In this document: positions 1 to 12,300 of the stretch, piece after piece
Position numbering within the stretch: position 1 is the first letter of the stretch
Layout of the letters: every line of letters begins with the position of its first letter
DNA from: Micractinium sp. NFX-FRZ
Lineage: Eukaryota > Chlorophyta > Trebouxiophyceae > Chlorellales > Chlorellaceae
Assembly (NCBI GenBank): GCA_029339195.1
Contig: JAPTJF010000048.1
Location: 160,881-224,880 of the forward strand
Direction: 5' to 3'
Length of the DNA: 64,000 nt
Position numbers and translations under genes: made by a program
Notes under the pieces: model-generated
The model's database searches: none
What the model saw: the letters and a program-made list of their open reading frames with translations, nothing else
What the model was told of the DNA's origin: nothing

Positions 1-1688
1 TGTTCACAGGCAGCCGGTGTCGCTCACAGACGCTGGCATGCCGCTCCCCGGAGTTCCGCACCGGGCCCCTCAATTGCCCGCACTAATGCGTTCCCTGAGG
101 CTTGCCTGAGCAAGCATGTTGGCAGCCGCCTGGGCGGGGCCCAGGGCGCCCACCAGTGCCAGCCCCAGAGTGACGGCGGGGTTCATCTGCCCGCCAGACA
201 GGTGGGAGGTGGCGTAGGCCAGCACTGCGCGGCGAGGGGGAGGAGGGAGGGGAGTTTGTGAGTATGTCTGCGTATGTGTGTGGTTGAGGATGTGGGAGGG
301 GCGTGGAGGCGGGACGAGGTTGCCTCCAAGATGCGCGGGTTGAGCACATGCGAGAGGGAGAGCGCGCCTTGGGGGGGGGGGGGGGCCTGCCACGAGGCGC
401 ACGAGGTGGGGGGTTGCAAAGGGTTGTGTGCGCGCGTGTGTGTGTAAACTAGTATTGTGTATGTGTGTGAGAGGGCTGGCGTTGTACTGCGCATGGACAG
501 GGGCGGGCCAGCCCCAATCACACAGCTGCACAGCAGCTGCCACCCAACCGCCACACATACATTGTGTGTGGACAGCGGTGCAGCCGACCAGACCAGCCAC
601 CATGGCACCCACCCACCCACCTGTGATGGCGAGGCCAAAAGCGAGTGCCGTAATGACGCCCCACCTGGGCAGGGGGCAAGGGAGGGAGGGGGGAGGGCGG
701 CATGCGTGGGTGCAGCGGCGCGGTGGGGCGGCCAGTCGAGTTGCCCTGAGCGGGAGGGCGGGGGGAGGCCCCAGCCAAGACGAGCCAAGCCATGACAGGC
801 CAGGCCACTGGCAGGCCGTGCCAGGCCGAGCCGAGCCAAGGGGTGAGCAAATCGCCAAGGGGACGTGGCGCTGCTCCACTTGTGTGGCGTGCCGGCCTAG
901 GTGCAACAACAAAGCGAAACAATAGGTCCCGGCAGGACCCGCATCTGGCACAGGCGCGCCAGGCAGAGACGCCAGCTAGCCAGCCGGGCGCGACAGCCAG
1001 GCGGCGCTCACGGGGGCGGGGTGGTGAGGTGGGCAGGCACGACGGTGGAAGCATTCCAACCTCCGAATGGCGGACAGTTGCCTTTTTGCTGGCGCGGCAG
1101 CTGGAGGCGCAAGCAAGTGTGCCACAACAGCCAGGCGGCGCTCACGAGGGCAGGATGGTGAGGTTGTCCAGCATGAGGGTGGAAGGGTCCAGCCCAGTCA
1201 CGGTGGAGGAGCGCGGGGTGGAGGCCAGGGTGAAACCTCCGGGGGGGGCTTGCAGGGAGCTGAAGGTCGTGGCTGCTCCAGTGCCAATGTAGCTGCAGAG
1301 GCAGGGGCGGGCGGTGGGCGGGATGGGCGGGCGGGAGGGGCGGGCGGGGCGGCGCACAGCGCCCGCCCGCCCGCCTGCCTTGCTGCCGCCTGCCCTCCTG
1401 CGCCCTCGGACAGCCACCACGGGCCCGCTGGTGACCAGACAGGGCAGTCCAAGGATGTGGCCGCGCCAGGAGAGCCCCTGCCCCCCGGCCACCCAGACGC
1501 CTACTACTGGGTGCCGCCCCTTCCTGTCCCGCTTCTGTTCACCCCATTGCGCCCTCGAACAGCCCACGGCAGCCCCACTAGTGACCACGCAGCGCGGTCC
1601 GAGGGAGGCTGGAGCACCCCGCTCACACAAACAAAGCCGTCGCCATGCATTCTGCCACTGCCGCCTTGAGGCTCACACGAATCGCCAT
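1..1688 (-). CDS. aquaporin (MIP family), 3' part beyond the left edge
   Basis: Membrane channel for water or small solutes. Four exons are visible: 1627-1688, 1146-1292, 621-664 and 106-224; phases agree and the joined frame is open. The start at 1688 gives MAIRVSLKAAVAECMATALF, then VYIGTGAAT, a typical first transmembrane helix. Exons 3-4 join as ALAFGLAIT-VLAYATSHLSG followed by GGQMNPAVTLGL, the first NPA half-pore motif. The second NPA half is not in the window. Exon 4 ends at CTCAG|GCAAGC, which fits a rare GC-AG intron running off the edge; without splicing the frame stops 13 codons later. Intron 2 holds a decayed copy of the end of exon 2. Family is confident; subfamily is not decided. 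Confidence 0.82.
994..1058 (-). repeat. echo of aquaporin exon 2 tail
   Basis: Copy of 1128-1191 (end of exon 2, its GTGAGC donor and the following intron bases) at about 134 bp offset. The intron part cagccaggcggcgctcacg is identical; the coding part has diverged. Confidence 0.8.
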
Positions 1689-1826
1689 CGTGTAGAGTGG
1701 GGCCGGACTAGGGCGCAAAACAGGCAGAGCAAAGTGGTGCGGCGGACGGCACTGGCAGTTTGTCACCTCGTGCGCCAGCTCAGACGGTCCCGCGCTTAGG
1801 TAAGCGTCCAGTACAACAGCCTGGCT

Positions 1827-1831
1827 TTACA
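1827..1831 (-). terminator. TGTAA poly(A) signal candidate, acyl-CoA-binding gene
   Basis: TGTAA on the minus strand, about 465 bp past the stop of the kelch acyl-CoA-binding gene and only 139 bp before the aquaporin start codon. TGTAA is the usual poly(A) signal of green algae; use here is inferred. Confidence 0.45.
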
Positions 1832-2294
1832 TCACCATCACGGGCATGCACGGGACAGGAAGATGATAAAACGAAAGGGGGCAGTCTGGGAAAGATAAAG
1901 AGCAAAAGGGCTGCGCTGCAGTGTGGGTACTGTGCTCGAGCCTGCGCACGGCAGGCGCTCGGGCAAGGGAGGCGGGAATGCGTCGTGATGTGGGCTGCCT
2001 AGCCTGCTGCAACTGCTCTTGACAGGGGGCGCTCGCAGCCAGGCCCTGACAGATAGTGGGCTTATGCTTGATGACAGATGGATGTGCTCGAAACCACCGG
2101 TACGCCGCAGCAGCCCTGCTGGCAGTAGGCCCCCCCTGCCCGCCTGCGCGCATCTTTCGTCTAGTACTCCACAGCTGTCGGCCAGCCGTCGGCAGGAGAG
2201 CGGCTTCTGCCTGCCCCTGCCAGTGGAGGATGAGCACCCGGAGGAGGAGGCACCCGTAGCGGCCACAGGCAGACTGCCCTTGAGGGTGCCCTCC

Positions 2295-5200
2295 TCAAGG
2301 GCCGGAGCCGGAGATGTAGCCCCAGATGCCGGAGCCCTTCTTCTCACTGGAGCTCAGCCTGCAGGGGCAGTAACAGAGATGGGGTGAAGCAGGGGTTGGT
2401 GGGTGGGGAGGCAGTTTGAAGGTACTGCCTGCCTGCACTTCTGCAACTCCAACAATGGCTACCCCAGGGCGCCGCAAGGCGGTACAGCTGGGTACCGTCT
2501 GTCGTCCAGCGCTTCCACCTGTCCTGCACCCCTGCACCCGGCAGTACTGCACACCTGTACTTCTGCAGCTCCTTCTCCAGCTCCTCCATGCGCTCCAGCT
2601 TCTGCTGAGCTTCCGCCAGCTCCACCTCCAGCCGCATCGCCTTGCCCTGCTCAGCCTCCAGCGCAGCCCGCGCCTCCTCAAGCGACTGCAGCTCGGGAAG
2701 AAGTCGTAACACAAAAACAGTGTGAACATTCATGAACTAGTGTGGACAAGTCGTGAAAATATAGCAGAGTGAACATCCACACTGTGCAGCAGGGGACCCA
2801 GGGAAGAGGCGCTGCGCTGCTCATGCGCAAGCAGCGCAGGCTGGGCGTGCTCCAATGACTGTGTGTCGGGGCAGAGTGGGCGCGCGAGCAAGGTGGCACA
2901 GGGCACAGTCAGCAAGCAGGGCGGCTGCCAAGGGGCAGTTTCAAGCAGCAGGGACGGGCCGCATGGGCAGGAGGTAAGCCTTGTGCAGAGAGCCAGCAGA
3001 AGGATGCTTACCCAAGGCCCTTCGCGCCCTAGCCTGTCGCCACCACCATCCGTCCTCTCTACCCTCCCGCCCGCAAAACTTCTGCCCTGCCCAGCCCTGC
3101 CCTGCCCTGCCCGCCTACGCCCCTGCCTGCCTCACCTTCTCAGCTTCGGCCGCGACCGCCTGCGCCGTCTCCAGCTGGCGCCGCATGATCGCCATCTCAT
3201 GTGCCACCGCCTCCTTGGCAGCCGCCGCCTCCCGCTTGGCAGCCTCCAGCTCAGCACACTTCTTCTCATACTCGGCAGCTGCAGCGGCAGCGCTGCTGGC
3301 CGCTGCAGTGGCCGCCGCCGCGGCGGCAGGCTGCGGGTGTGCAGCTGCCGAGGCGGCGGGCTTGGCCGATGGGGGCAGCGGGGCGGCTGCGGCAGGCACC
3401 GCCGCTGCGGCCGCCTGCTGTGGCGCCAGCGCGTGCTGCACGCCCCAGCCCTCTGGGCGGTACACGTGTACCGCGTTGTGGTACCGCCCGTTGTACCCTC
3501 CAAACGAGATCATGCAGCCCGCCATGGGCACCGGCAGCAGGCTGAGCCCCTCGCTGGCAATGGCAGACTCCACGGGCGTGTTGCCCACCAGCGTCCACTG
3601 AAGAGGGCAGCGTCACAGACGGGAAGGGTCGGGGGGTGGGCCGGTGAGGGGTGCGGCAGGCATGGGCGCGGCAGCAAGAGTTACAGCACCACCTGCGCAC
3701 AGCTGCCGCCGCACGGCTCCTTCGCTTGGCCTCTACGCAGCCGCCACCACATCCCACCAACCCCCCAAAGCACCCCCCAACCAGGCAGGCCCCACAGGGC
3801 AGTGGGGCAGCAATAGCAAGCGATAGAAGCGACAGCAAAGAGGCAGCAGCGCACCTGCACGGGGCCGGTGCCCAGGGGCGAGAGGTCGAGTGCGTACATG
3901 TCGGCGCAGCCAGAGGTGTTGTTGCCGCCGCCCACAATGAACCAGGTGTTGCCCAGGATGGACCCCGCGTGGCCTGCAGGACGGAGCGGGGGAACAGAAT
4001 GTTGCTGTCATGGCATGTGCTGGTGCCGCCCTCACACACAATGAACCACGTGGGGCTTGAGATGCGGCACTGCGTGGCTCGCCAGGTGAAAGGAGGACCT
4101 GGGGTGCTGACTGTGGGGAGAGGACATGGCGTGCTGACTGTGTTGAGTGGTTAGCACTGAACCACGGCAGCGCTCGCCAGCAGTCTGCCCGTCTGCTACA
4201 CCCACAGGCCCCTACATGCATGCGCCCTCGCACCTGCACGCGGCGGCGGCACGGGCCCCTCGCTCTCCACCTGGCTCCACTCCATGCTGTGCGTGTCCAG
4301 CACCCACAGCTCGTTGTTGCAGTGAGCCACGCTGCCGCCGCCAAACACAAGCATGTAGCGGCCGCGGTACATGGCAGCGGCGTGGGCGGAGCGCGGGCCG
4401 GGAACAGGGCCTGCACAGGGGGCTCAGCAGCGGGAGGGGTGAGGCGCAGTGGGAAGGAGTACGGCACACGCCAGTGAGTACGAGCAGCGTGGGGTTGGAT
4501 CAACCCAGACCATGCGAGAGCATGCAGGCAGCCACAACGCAGGCTTGCTCCCCACGCCCCGATGCTAGAGCAGCAGCAGCCACCGTTTGCCACACAGCTG
4601 CTTCTGTGCGCATAGCGCACCAATGGCCCACTCTGCCGCCACCCTGCCACTGCCCACGCGCGTGCCGCTCGCCTCGGGCCTGCTCCATCCCACCACCTGC
4701 CACAATCTTCGGCCCCCGCCCCCGCCCCCACCCCATGCGCGCACCGCTCGCCTCGGGCCTGCTCCATCCCGCCCCCTGTCACAATCTTTGCCCCCGCCCC
4801 CGCCCCCACCCCAAGCGCGCACCGCTCGTCTCGGGCCTGCTCCACTGCCAGGTGGCCAGGTCCAGCACCAGCAGCTCCCCCAGCGGCCGCCGCATCACAT
4901 CCTCCCCGCCAAAGATGTACAGCTGGCTGCCCACCAGGCAGCCCTGCAGGGGGGCAGAGGGCGGCAGGGGAAGGCCGGGGTGATGCACTGTGCCCTGCCC
5001 ACCAAACATACACAGCGCGCTGCCCGCCACTCGCATTTCGCCAACGCAAACATGCATTTCGCTGAGCCCCGCTCACCGAGTGCCCGCCGCGCGGCCTGGG
5101 CACCTCCTCCCCCTCCTCAGCCGCGCTGCACTCCAGGGTGGTCCAGGTGCCTGCCTTGGTGTCCAGCAGCCGCACCGGCATCTCGGGGAGCGCCTCCTTG

Positions 5201-7926
5201 GCCTGCAGCTTCAATTGGGTGCCAACATTCCTCTTTCAATTATGTCCAGCGGCAAGCAGGCCTCACCAACATCGCCTCCGTGCCCTGCCGCTAGGTCGAC
5301 AGGCTGGAGAAGCACACACGCCACGCGGGAGTGGGTGCAAGGGTAGACGCACGTGGAGGCAGGCATGAATAGGACATGACACAGTAAGCACAAGCAGCAT
5401 CGAGTGAGCACGCAGCAGTTGCATGGAGGGCCACAACTGCCCCGCAGGCCCTGCCTGCCAGGCTCACCTTCATGTGACCTCCCACCAGCACGACATTGCC
5501 CTGCCAGGGCACCGCCACGTGCCCCGCGATGGCGGGCAGCGTGGGGGGCGGCGGCGGCGCCGCATCGGGCGTGGAGGACGCAGGCAGCGGCGCTCCTGCC
5601 GCCGCTTTTGCGCTGCTGGAGTGTACAAACGCGCGCCAGGTCAGCGTCTCCAGGTTGAGGGCCCAGGTGTCGCTCAAGTAGCGCCCGCCTGCCAGGTGGC
5701 AGCAGAGACAGCAGCGGAAGAGATGAGGGAGGACCACCTTGGCAGGGTACAACAGCAAGCGGGCTGGCCGATATGGGCAAGGGGGCGGGGCTGGCAGTTG
5801 CGGCCGCAAGCACCAGCTGGATGCAGCACGACGGCATGCTGTTAGCGCGCACACTTTGCTTCACACATGCGCAGGCGGGAAGCAGCGCATGCACGCCATG
5901 CGTGCGGGCCAAGGTTGGCGCACAGCACATCACGAGCCAGCCTGACACTAAGCCAGCACCCACAGAAGCAGCTAGCACCCAGGCGAGACCATCACAGCCC
6001 AGCCCAGCACCCAGCACCCACCGTAGTTGCCTCCCACGACGTACAGCTCGCTGCCGATCAGGGCGGTGGCGTGCTCATAGCGTGGGGGCGGCCGCTTGTC
6101 GCTGCTGATGTAGGGCGACACCTGCAGGCAGAGTTGACCCACGGCGCTGAAGGGTTTAAGTTCAACGGAGAAGGATGGAGACGGCTGGCACTTTTGCAGC
6201 TCAACTGACGCGTGTAAGGAGAATGTGTGTTTGGCTCCGTTGGAGTGCCCTGCAGCAACTGCACAAATTGGTAAGATCTGCAAGACGGCCTCGCTCCCAC
6301 CTTGCTCACTGGAGGCGGTTCAGCAGTGCACCATGACAGCTCAGCCAACCAGTCCATGTGCCTGGAGCCTTTGCTGTGCCGACCGCCACCCTCCCTCTAA
6401 GCTGTGCGCCGTCCAGTACCGCGCTCGCCTCAGAAGCAAGCAAAGGCCGGCCCGCTTCACTCAGCTGCCCGGGCTCATCACCCGACCTGCCCGCTTGCTG
6501 TGCATGCAAGAAATAGCCTGTCAGCCCTCTTGGCCACCCTCTCACCAACCCAGCCACTTTGGAAACTTGCACGCCTCACAATTCCCTGCCCACTCACCCA
6601 GCTGCCCTCCACCACTACCTCCGCCACCGACCGAGTCTTGGGGGCGGGCGACGGGGGTGGCGGCGCGGCTGCAGCCGCAGCTGGGGCGGCCGCTGCCGCC
6701 GGCGTTGCCGTGGGGCTACCACCCTCTGCTGGCGACTCATCGCTGGAAGCCGCGCTGCCGTTTGCGGTGGGTGCTGCCGCGTCTGCCTGCGCCGCGCCGG
6801 CGTCGGCGGAGCTGCCGGCAGCAGCAGCGCTGTGCTGGGCCCACCAATCGGGCACCTCCTCCTCTAGCGTGCGAACATACAGCCGCATTGCCTCCACTGC
6901 AGCAGGGGGACGCCACGGGACCAGCGGGGGGGGCGATGGCCAGTGCAATGAGCCGGGTGAGAACAGCTGACAGTGCTGCCTGACGAGCCCCTCGAACAAG
7001 GTCGTGCGTGCGGTGCACAAATGCAGTGTTCAGCCTGAACTGGTCTACCCGACGCAGCATGCCCACTGCTTTCCGTGACGCCACCCTGGCGCCGGGCAGC
7101 TGCACTCAGCCGTCCATAGTGATGTTCAGGATGTACCAGCGCACCAGCAGGCCACTGCTGAGTGCAGGCCGCTGCCGGCCAGCAGCCCATCTGCCCCCAG
7201 CAGCTGCCGCCCAGCACCCATCTGCTGCCAGCTGTCACGCACCCGACGCCATGTCCCCCAGCTGCTTCCAGGACTGCCACTTGGCGTTGTTCACCACAGA
7301 CCAACCCCAGGGCTTGGGCTCATTGCAGGGTCCCTGCAGCCAAGTGAAGTAAACCGGGTGGTGGGTGGGCAGCGGGTCAACATGGGGCACTGCACCCACC
7401 GTCGCATCTGCTGCGGTGGAAAGTGAGCGAGGGACCTGGCTTATCTTTGCACAGCCACCACATCATAGTGCCTACCGGCTTGGCACGGACAGCAGCAACC
7501 GGCGGGCCGCCGCACGGAACAGGCGCGCCTGCCTGCCGCACGCAGCACCCACCACCCGTCCGCCCCACCACCCACCACGGTGGCCTGCTGGTGCAGCGAG
7601 TACAGCAGCAGCTTGGACTCCTCCGACAGGGAGTCACCATCTGCACAGCAGCAGCGACGTGGGGCCAGGGGGCACCAACACAGCAACGCCGTAAGGCACC
7701 AGTAACAAGGGGTGTGCCTCTGCAGGCACCGGTGCGCCGCTGCAAAGTGGCGCCGCGGCCGGCGGTGGGCCAGGGGCCCGCGTCCTGCCAGATCTAGCTC
7801 TACGCTCGTCGGGGATCACACGCTGCGCCACTCACGGCTGGCAACGTAGCTGCTGGCCTCAGTGAAGCGGTCGGGGTATGGAAGCGTGCACCCCGCTACC
7901 TTCGGCGCCTCCTCCTGCGGGCACAT
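2295..7926 (-). CDS. acyl-CoA-binding domain protein with kelch repeats and C-terminal coiled coil (plant ACBP4/5 type)
   Basis: Binds long-chain acyl-CoA esters, probably in the cytosol. Thirteen exons: 7836-7926, 7576-7640, 7243-7333, 6598-6896, 6022-6121, 5468-5688, 5077-5202, 4823-4943, 4234-4410, 3855-3973, 3136-3597, 2555-2685, 2295-2358; about 688 residues, close to the length of Arabidopsis ACBP4. The acyl-CoA-binding domain covers residues 17-100 (YPDRFTEASSYVAS, LLLYSLHQQATV, NAKWQSWKQLGDM, EAMRLYVRTLEEE). A Pro/Ala linker follows, then kelch repeats around residues 183-470 with GG turns such as LYVVGGNYGG and LYIFGGEDVM, then an Ala/Glu-rich coiled coil (EELEKELQKY). The start at 7926 is the first ATG before the domain, but CCCGCAG lies just inside it, so an upstream exon is possible. 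Three exon edges have echoes in introns. Confidence 0.9.
2425..2455 (-). repeat. echo of acyl-CoA-binding gene exon 12 tail
   Basis: Copy of the exon 12 end at 2551-2580 (GAGCTGCAGAAGTACAG plus donor) lying inside intron 12 at about 126 bp offset, reading GAGTTGCAGAAGTGCAGG. Confidence 0.6.
4023..4064 (-). repeat. echo of acyl-CoA-binding gene exon 10 head
   Basis: Copy of the first part of exon 10 (3925-3973), sharing the block cacaatgaacca(c/g)gtg, inside intron 9 about 100 bp upstream of the real exon. Confidence 0.6.
4653..4814 (-). repeat. two tandem echoes of acyl-CoA-binding gene exon 8 tail
   Basis: The exon 8 end at 4815-4850 (GAGCAGGCCCGAG then CGAGCGGTGCGCGC, spanning the GT donor) is followed in the intron by two further copies, at 4736-4770 and 4653-4690, separated by C-rich spacers about 80 bp long. 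Each copy keeps a potential GT donor. Confidence 0.85.
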
Positions 7927-9399
7927 GGATGCGCGTCAGTCGCGGATATGCGGCAGCCAGTCCACTGGGGAAGCAGATCGGGCCGCCCCTCCCTCTCACC
8001 ATAGCTGCTTTCGCCCTGCAGAGCTCGCCGGGCCAGCGGAGCTGACAAGTAAAGCAAGCGATCGGCCCGCAAAGCCACAAACATGGGACAGGTCACAGGG
8101 CGCCGCCGCCTGTACTGCACCCACCTGGCGCCCGCCACCACCCACTACACCACCTGCCGGGAGCAACCTGCACACCGACTTGCAATGGTGACGTGACTCC
8201 AGGCTCCTATATGCCTGCTCTGGTGCCCCCTGCGGCCCACCTCGCACTGCGCTTGGCGCCAGCGCCACCGCTGCCGTGCCTGCCGCAGCAACCTACCCCC
8301 CATCCCCCACCCCTCAGCCAGTGCCCGGGGTGTGCCCACCTGCATGCCAGCAGCACCCTCGGGCCGCGCCCACCCGCCTACCGCCGCCGTCCCCCCCCTG
8401 CGCCCCGCCCCCCTGGGCTTGGCAGGGCTTCCCTGTCGGCCTGATGCGGCATGTTTTATCCGATTCCCCGATGTGGCGGCAGGTTTTGTTTGTTGTGGAG
8501 CAGAGGGGCCCCTCCAGCCCAGGCACAACACCAGGGGTGGGTTCTGTCTGGCCGCTGCTATGCACTCCCCACCAGCACTGTGCGCGATCAAGGGGCGGCC
8601 ACTTACAAAGCACCGGGCATCAGAGACGGCAGGCCGCAAGTATGCAGGGGAAGGGTAAGAGGGAGCGCAGGGACTGGGCTGGGGAGAAGGGGGCCGTCCT
8701 CGAGGCGGCGTGGGGGAGCACATTGGTGCAAAGGGGATTTAGTGCAAGCGAGCGCCAGCGACGTAGGCTGGTGACGAAGAACGGGGAAGGCGGCTCGCAT
8801 GCGCAGGGGGAGCAGCAAGAGACGTGGCGGTACGGGGCACTCAAGAGCAGGAAAGGGGGAGCCTGGGGGAGGCAAAGAGGGGGAGCAGAGGTGCGGCCAT
8901 GTGCGCCGACAGGCATGAGTGCGCCGCTGTGCTGGTGGCGTTGTCAGCGGTTGGAGGGAGGACGGTACAGAGCAGGAGCGTTGGCAGGTGGAACAAGCAT
9001 GCAAGTGACAAGAGCGGCAGTCGGCAGAGTGGGAGGGGCGAGAGGAGCGGTGAGCGGGCAAACACAAAAACAATTTGTGCCAAGCAGAGGCAGGGAGGAG
9101 CGAGAGCAGGGAGCAAGCCAAGAACAGAGGACGTGTGCGTGATGTGGGGGGCAGTGTACAAGCCGCCAGGCCGGACATGGCAGGGTGGCCCGGCGGCAGG
9201 AGAGAGCTAGAGGAAGGGGCGTCATAGTTTCTAAAGAGAGGCGGCAGGGGTCGGCCCGTTGGGCCCAGGCCGACCCGCTTCGCTCGGCGCTCAGGCCTCG
9301 TTGCCAGCCTAGCAGGACCGCTGCAACTGGGGCGCACCCCGCGCCGGGAGCTGCTGCTCAAGATGTGCTAAAGACCTGGGGAGGCCACAGCTTCAAATC
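7927..9399. other. intergenic stretch, no gene supported
   Basis: Lies between the start of the acyl-CoA-binding gene and the stop of the kinase gene, both on the minus strand. It holds the kinase 3' UTR and the 5' region of its neighbour. Positions 8640-9220 are purine-rich on the plus strand, so long open frames exist on both strands. Their composition is repetitive, they match no family I know, and no start or splice context supports them. Confidence 0.5.
8603..8607 (-). terminator. TGTAA poly(A) signal candidate, kinase gene
   Basis: The only TGTAA I noted on the minus strand downstream of the kinase stop codon. It would imply a 3' UTR of about 800 bp, which is long; weak support. Confidence 0.25.
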
Positions 9400-12300
9400 T
9401 CAGCTCTGCATGGAGCCTGACGCGTAGTCGCGCGTCAAAGACAGCTCTGCACAGACAAACACACACAAAGGGAGCGGGCAGGGGGGTGCGGGGAGAGCAG
9501 TCAACGGGGCCAAGGATATGAGAGGCAGTGGGGCGGCGCCACAGCTGGCCTGCCTCCCTGCCATGTCGCCCCCCGCCTGCGCTACGCTTGTGCGCTGGCC
9601 GCACTGCCGCCTCGACAAGCTTTACAGGAGACTTATCTCACGCTCTTTCGAGTCCGGCATCAGCTTGCCTGCCCATCCACTCGCCCTCCACCAAATCACG
9701 CCCGTGATCCTCCCCCAACAAGAGCATCATTCGCCAGCCTGCCGCCTCTGCTGCCCACCCCGAGCACAGCCACAGATTGACCAGTCAGAAGGAGTAGGCA
9801 CCACCAGGGTAACCGCGCACTCGCAAACACAGCCCACGTGTACCACAAAAGCATGTTTAAAAAGACAAGCTCAGCGCTTACCCTCCAGCAGGTCATCCGC
9901 CTCCTCTTCCGCCAGTATGTCGTCCGCCATCTCGTCAATGTTGTCCGCGTCAATCACGCCCCGCAGGCTGGCCTGCGCCTCGCGCACCACCGACACCACC
10001 TCCTCCTCGGACTGCGGGGCGGACACAGTGCGGGGGGGTGTGAGTATAAGGACAGGCAGTGAGCTGGGCTGCGCCTCGCGCCTCGCGCACCACCGACACC
10101 ACCTCCTCCTCGGACTAAGGCGGGGGGGAACAAGGCGCGGGGAGCGTATGGATCGTAAGGCCAGGGCGTGAGCTGGGGCGCACCTCGCGACTCACACACC
10201 ACCGACAGAACTTTCTTTTTCTGGGACTGGGAGCAGGAAACAACAGTGTGCGGGAATGCAAGCGGGAGGTAGCGGGAAGCGAGCTGAGCGAGCGGGCTGG
10301 CCTGCCCCTTGAGCACACAACCACCGCATGACCACCTGACCAAGCCCCCGCCCCTGCCCTCCCTACGCGTCCCCAGCCACTCACTTGCCGCGCCTTGCTT
10401 GGGTCTGCTTGGCTGCTGAGGTCCAGCGGGCCGGAGGGCAGGCTGAGCTGGAGCCAGGGGTGCTGAATAGGTCATGGGGAGGAGGCGGCAAGAGCTCGGA
10501 TGAAGCACAAGTTAGTTGCGAGCTGGCGCTGGTAATAGCTGCACGCTGTCTGAACGTGCCAAGCCAGCAGAGGGCAGTTATGGGGGCCCAGACGATGGCT
10601 GCTGGTGAGCAGACGCACGCCCTAGCACCCCCTGCCAGCCGTGCCTGCTGGCAACCCTGCTGGCACTGGCAGAATCACTGCGGGTGCGGGTGCGCTTGCG
10701 GTGCACCCCCACAACTGCCACCCCCCACCGCATTCAAGGCCACGCCCCAGCACCAACCTGCATGATGGCGGGCATGGAGATGCGCTGGCTGGGGTCCTTG
10801 ACCAGCATGCGCCTGCAGCAGCACGGCACAGCGCGGCGCAGCGCGGCGGGGGGAGCAAACGGTGGGTTCACCATGAAGAGGGAGGGCGGGTGCCGCGGGG
10901 GCTAACGCCAGGTGGGGACCTGCTCCAGACAGTGGACGCGACACCTTGCAGGCAGGCAGGCGCCAGTGCCAGCAGGAGTAGGGCACAGAGCGGGCGGGCC
11001 AAGCGCGCGTCGCAGCCGGGGCGGCGGCACAGCACCACGGGGGGCGGCAGGGGGCAGCGGGGGCAGCAGCCGCCGCCCTGGCAGCTCCTGCAGCTGCCTT
11101 GGCATCGGCAGGCCAGGCAAGGACAGGACCAGAGGCAGCAGCCAGGGGACAGCAGTACACAGGGTGCAGCCGTGCAAAGCGCGGGGCCACGCTTGCACAC
11201 GACAACTAGTACAGGGCACAGCTGCCCCCCTCCCTATCAGCCAACTCAGCCCCCAGCAGCTCTCCCCCCTGTCAGCCACTCACCCCAGCAGCTCCTGCAG
11301 CTGCGGCGACATCGTGTCAGGGATGCAGTACTCCACCCGCGCGATGCGCCCCAGCACGTTCTGCAGCTCAGGTGGGGAGAGCGGGAAGGGTGGGCCAGAG
11401 CAGGGTGGGCAGGTGGGTCGAGTGGTGCCAGACCTGCCAAGGCCCCCAGCTGCCAAATGCCGGCGACTGGGCCTGACAGCCACCCCACGCGTCCATCCCA
11501 CCGGCACTGAAGCAAGACCGGCATTCGGCATTCTGTTCACGGAAGCCCCCTGCCATGTCCTTCCCCCCAACCCGCGTTACCCCCGGCCCACGCCCCTCCC
11601 CGCCTCTCCCCCAGCTCAGGCGCACCTGCACCGCGGTGCGCGCGTCCGACGCGTCCTCGGGCCGCTCAAAGGGGTACCGCCCAACGCACATCTTGTACAG
11701 CGCCACCCCCAGGCTCCACACGTCCGCCTGGTGCCCGTGCCGCATGGTGTTGGACAGCACCTCGGGGGCGGTGTAGGGCAGGGAGCCCAGGGCGGAGTTG
11801 GGGTCCGAGTTGATCTGCTCGCTCTTGCTGCAGGCGGGGGGAGCAGGCAAGGGGGGGAGAGGAGTGGCCGAAGGCAGGCGTGGTGTGAGGGAGAACAGCA
11901 AAGAGAAGAGGAGACGCCGGAGGGCTGAGTTGGGGCTCAAGTACAATTGCTCTGCTTGCTCTTGCTGCAGGCGGCGTATTGGGACAGGACGAGGCTGGCG
12001 CGTTGCATAAGCAGGTGGGTGTGCAGGGGAGCGGGAGAATGGCAGGCAGCGGAAAGGATGGCAAGGTGGAGCGGCGAGAAACCTGGGTCTTGCCTCCACC
12101 CCGCCCTCAACACGCCCCTGCTGCTGACTCTGGCCAGTGCCCTTAACCTGCATCCCCTCCCTTCATCTCTTCCTGGTCGTCACTGCTCTGCCCCTACAGC
12201 CGCAGCTGAGCCAAGTTCAACGACATCGGTTCCGCCGCCACACACACTCTTCCGCCCGTGCCCCTCCATACCGTTGCGTGCCCTCACACACCACTACTGC

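Noticed and set aside
4736..4814. Treating the exon-edge copies as simple C-rich minisatellites
   Set aside because: Each unit contains the exon end plus its donor in the same order, and the same arrangement recurs at unrelated exons in other genes.
3733..5214. A ~490-codon minus-strand open frame as one protein
   Set aside because: It is read-through of acyl-CoA-binding protein exons and introns. The kelch pattern needs other frames, and the splice sites join in phase.
8276..9361. Long open frames on both strands between the acyl-CoA-binding and kinase genes
   Set aside because: They come from a purine-rich/pyrimidine-rich strand bias, overlap each other, and show no domain or splice context.
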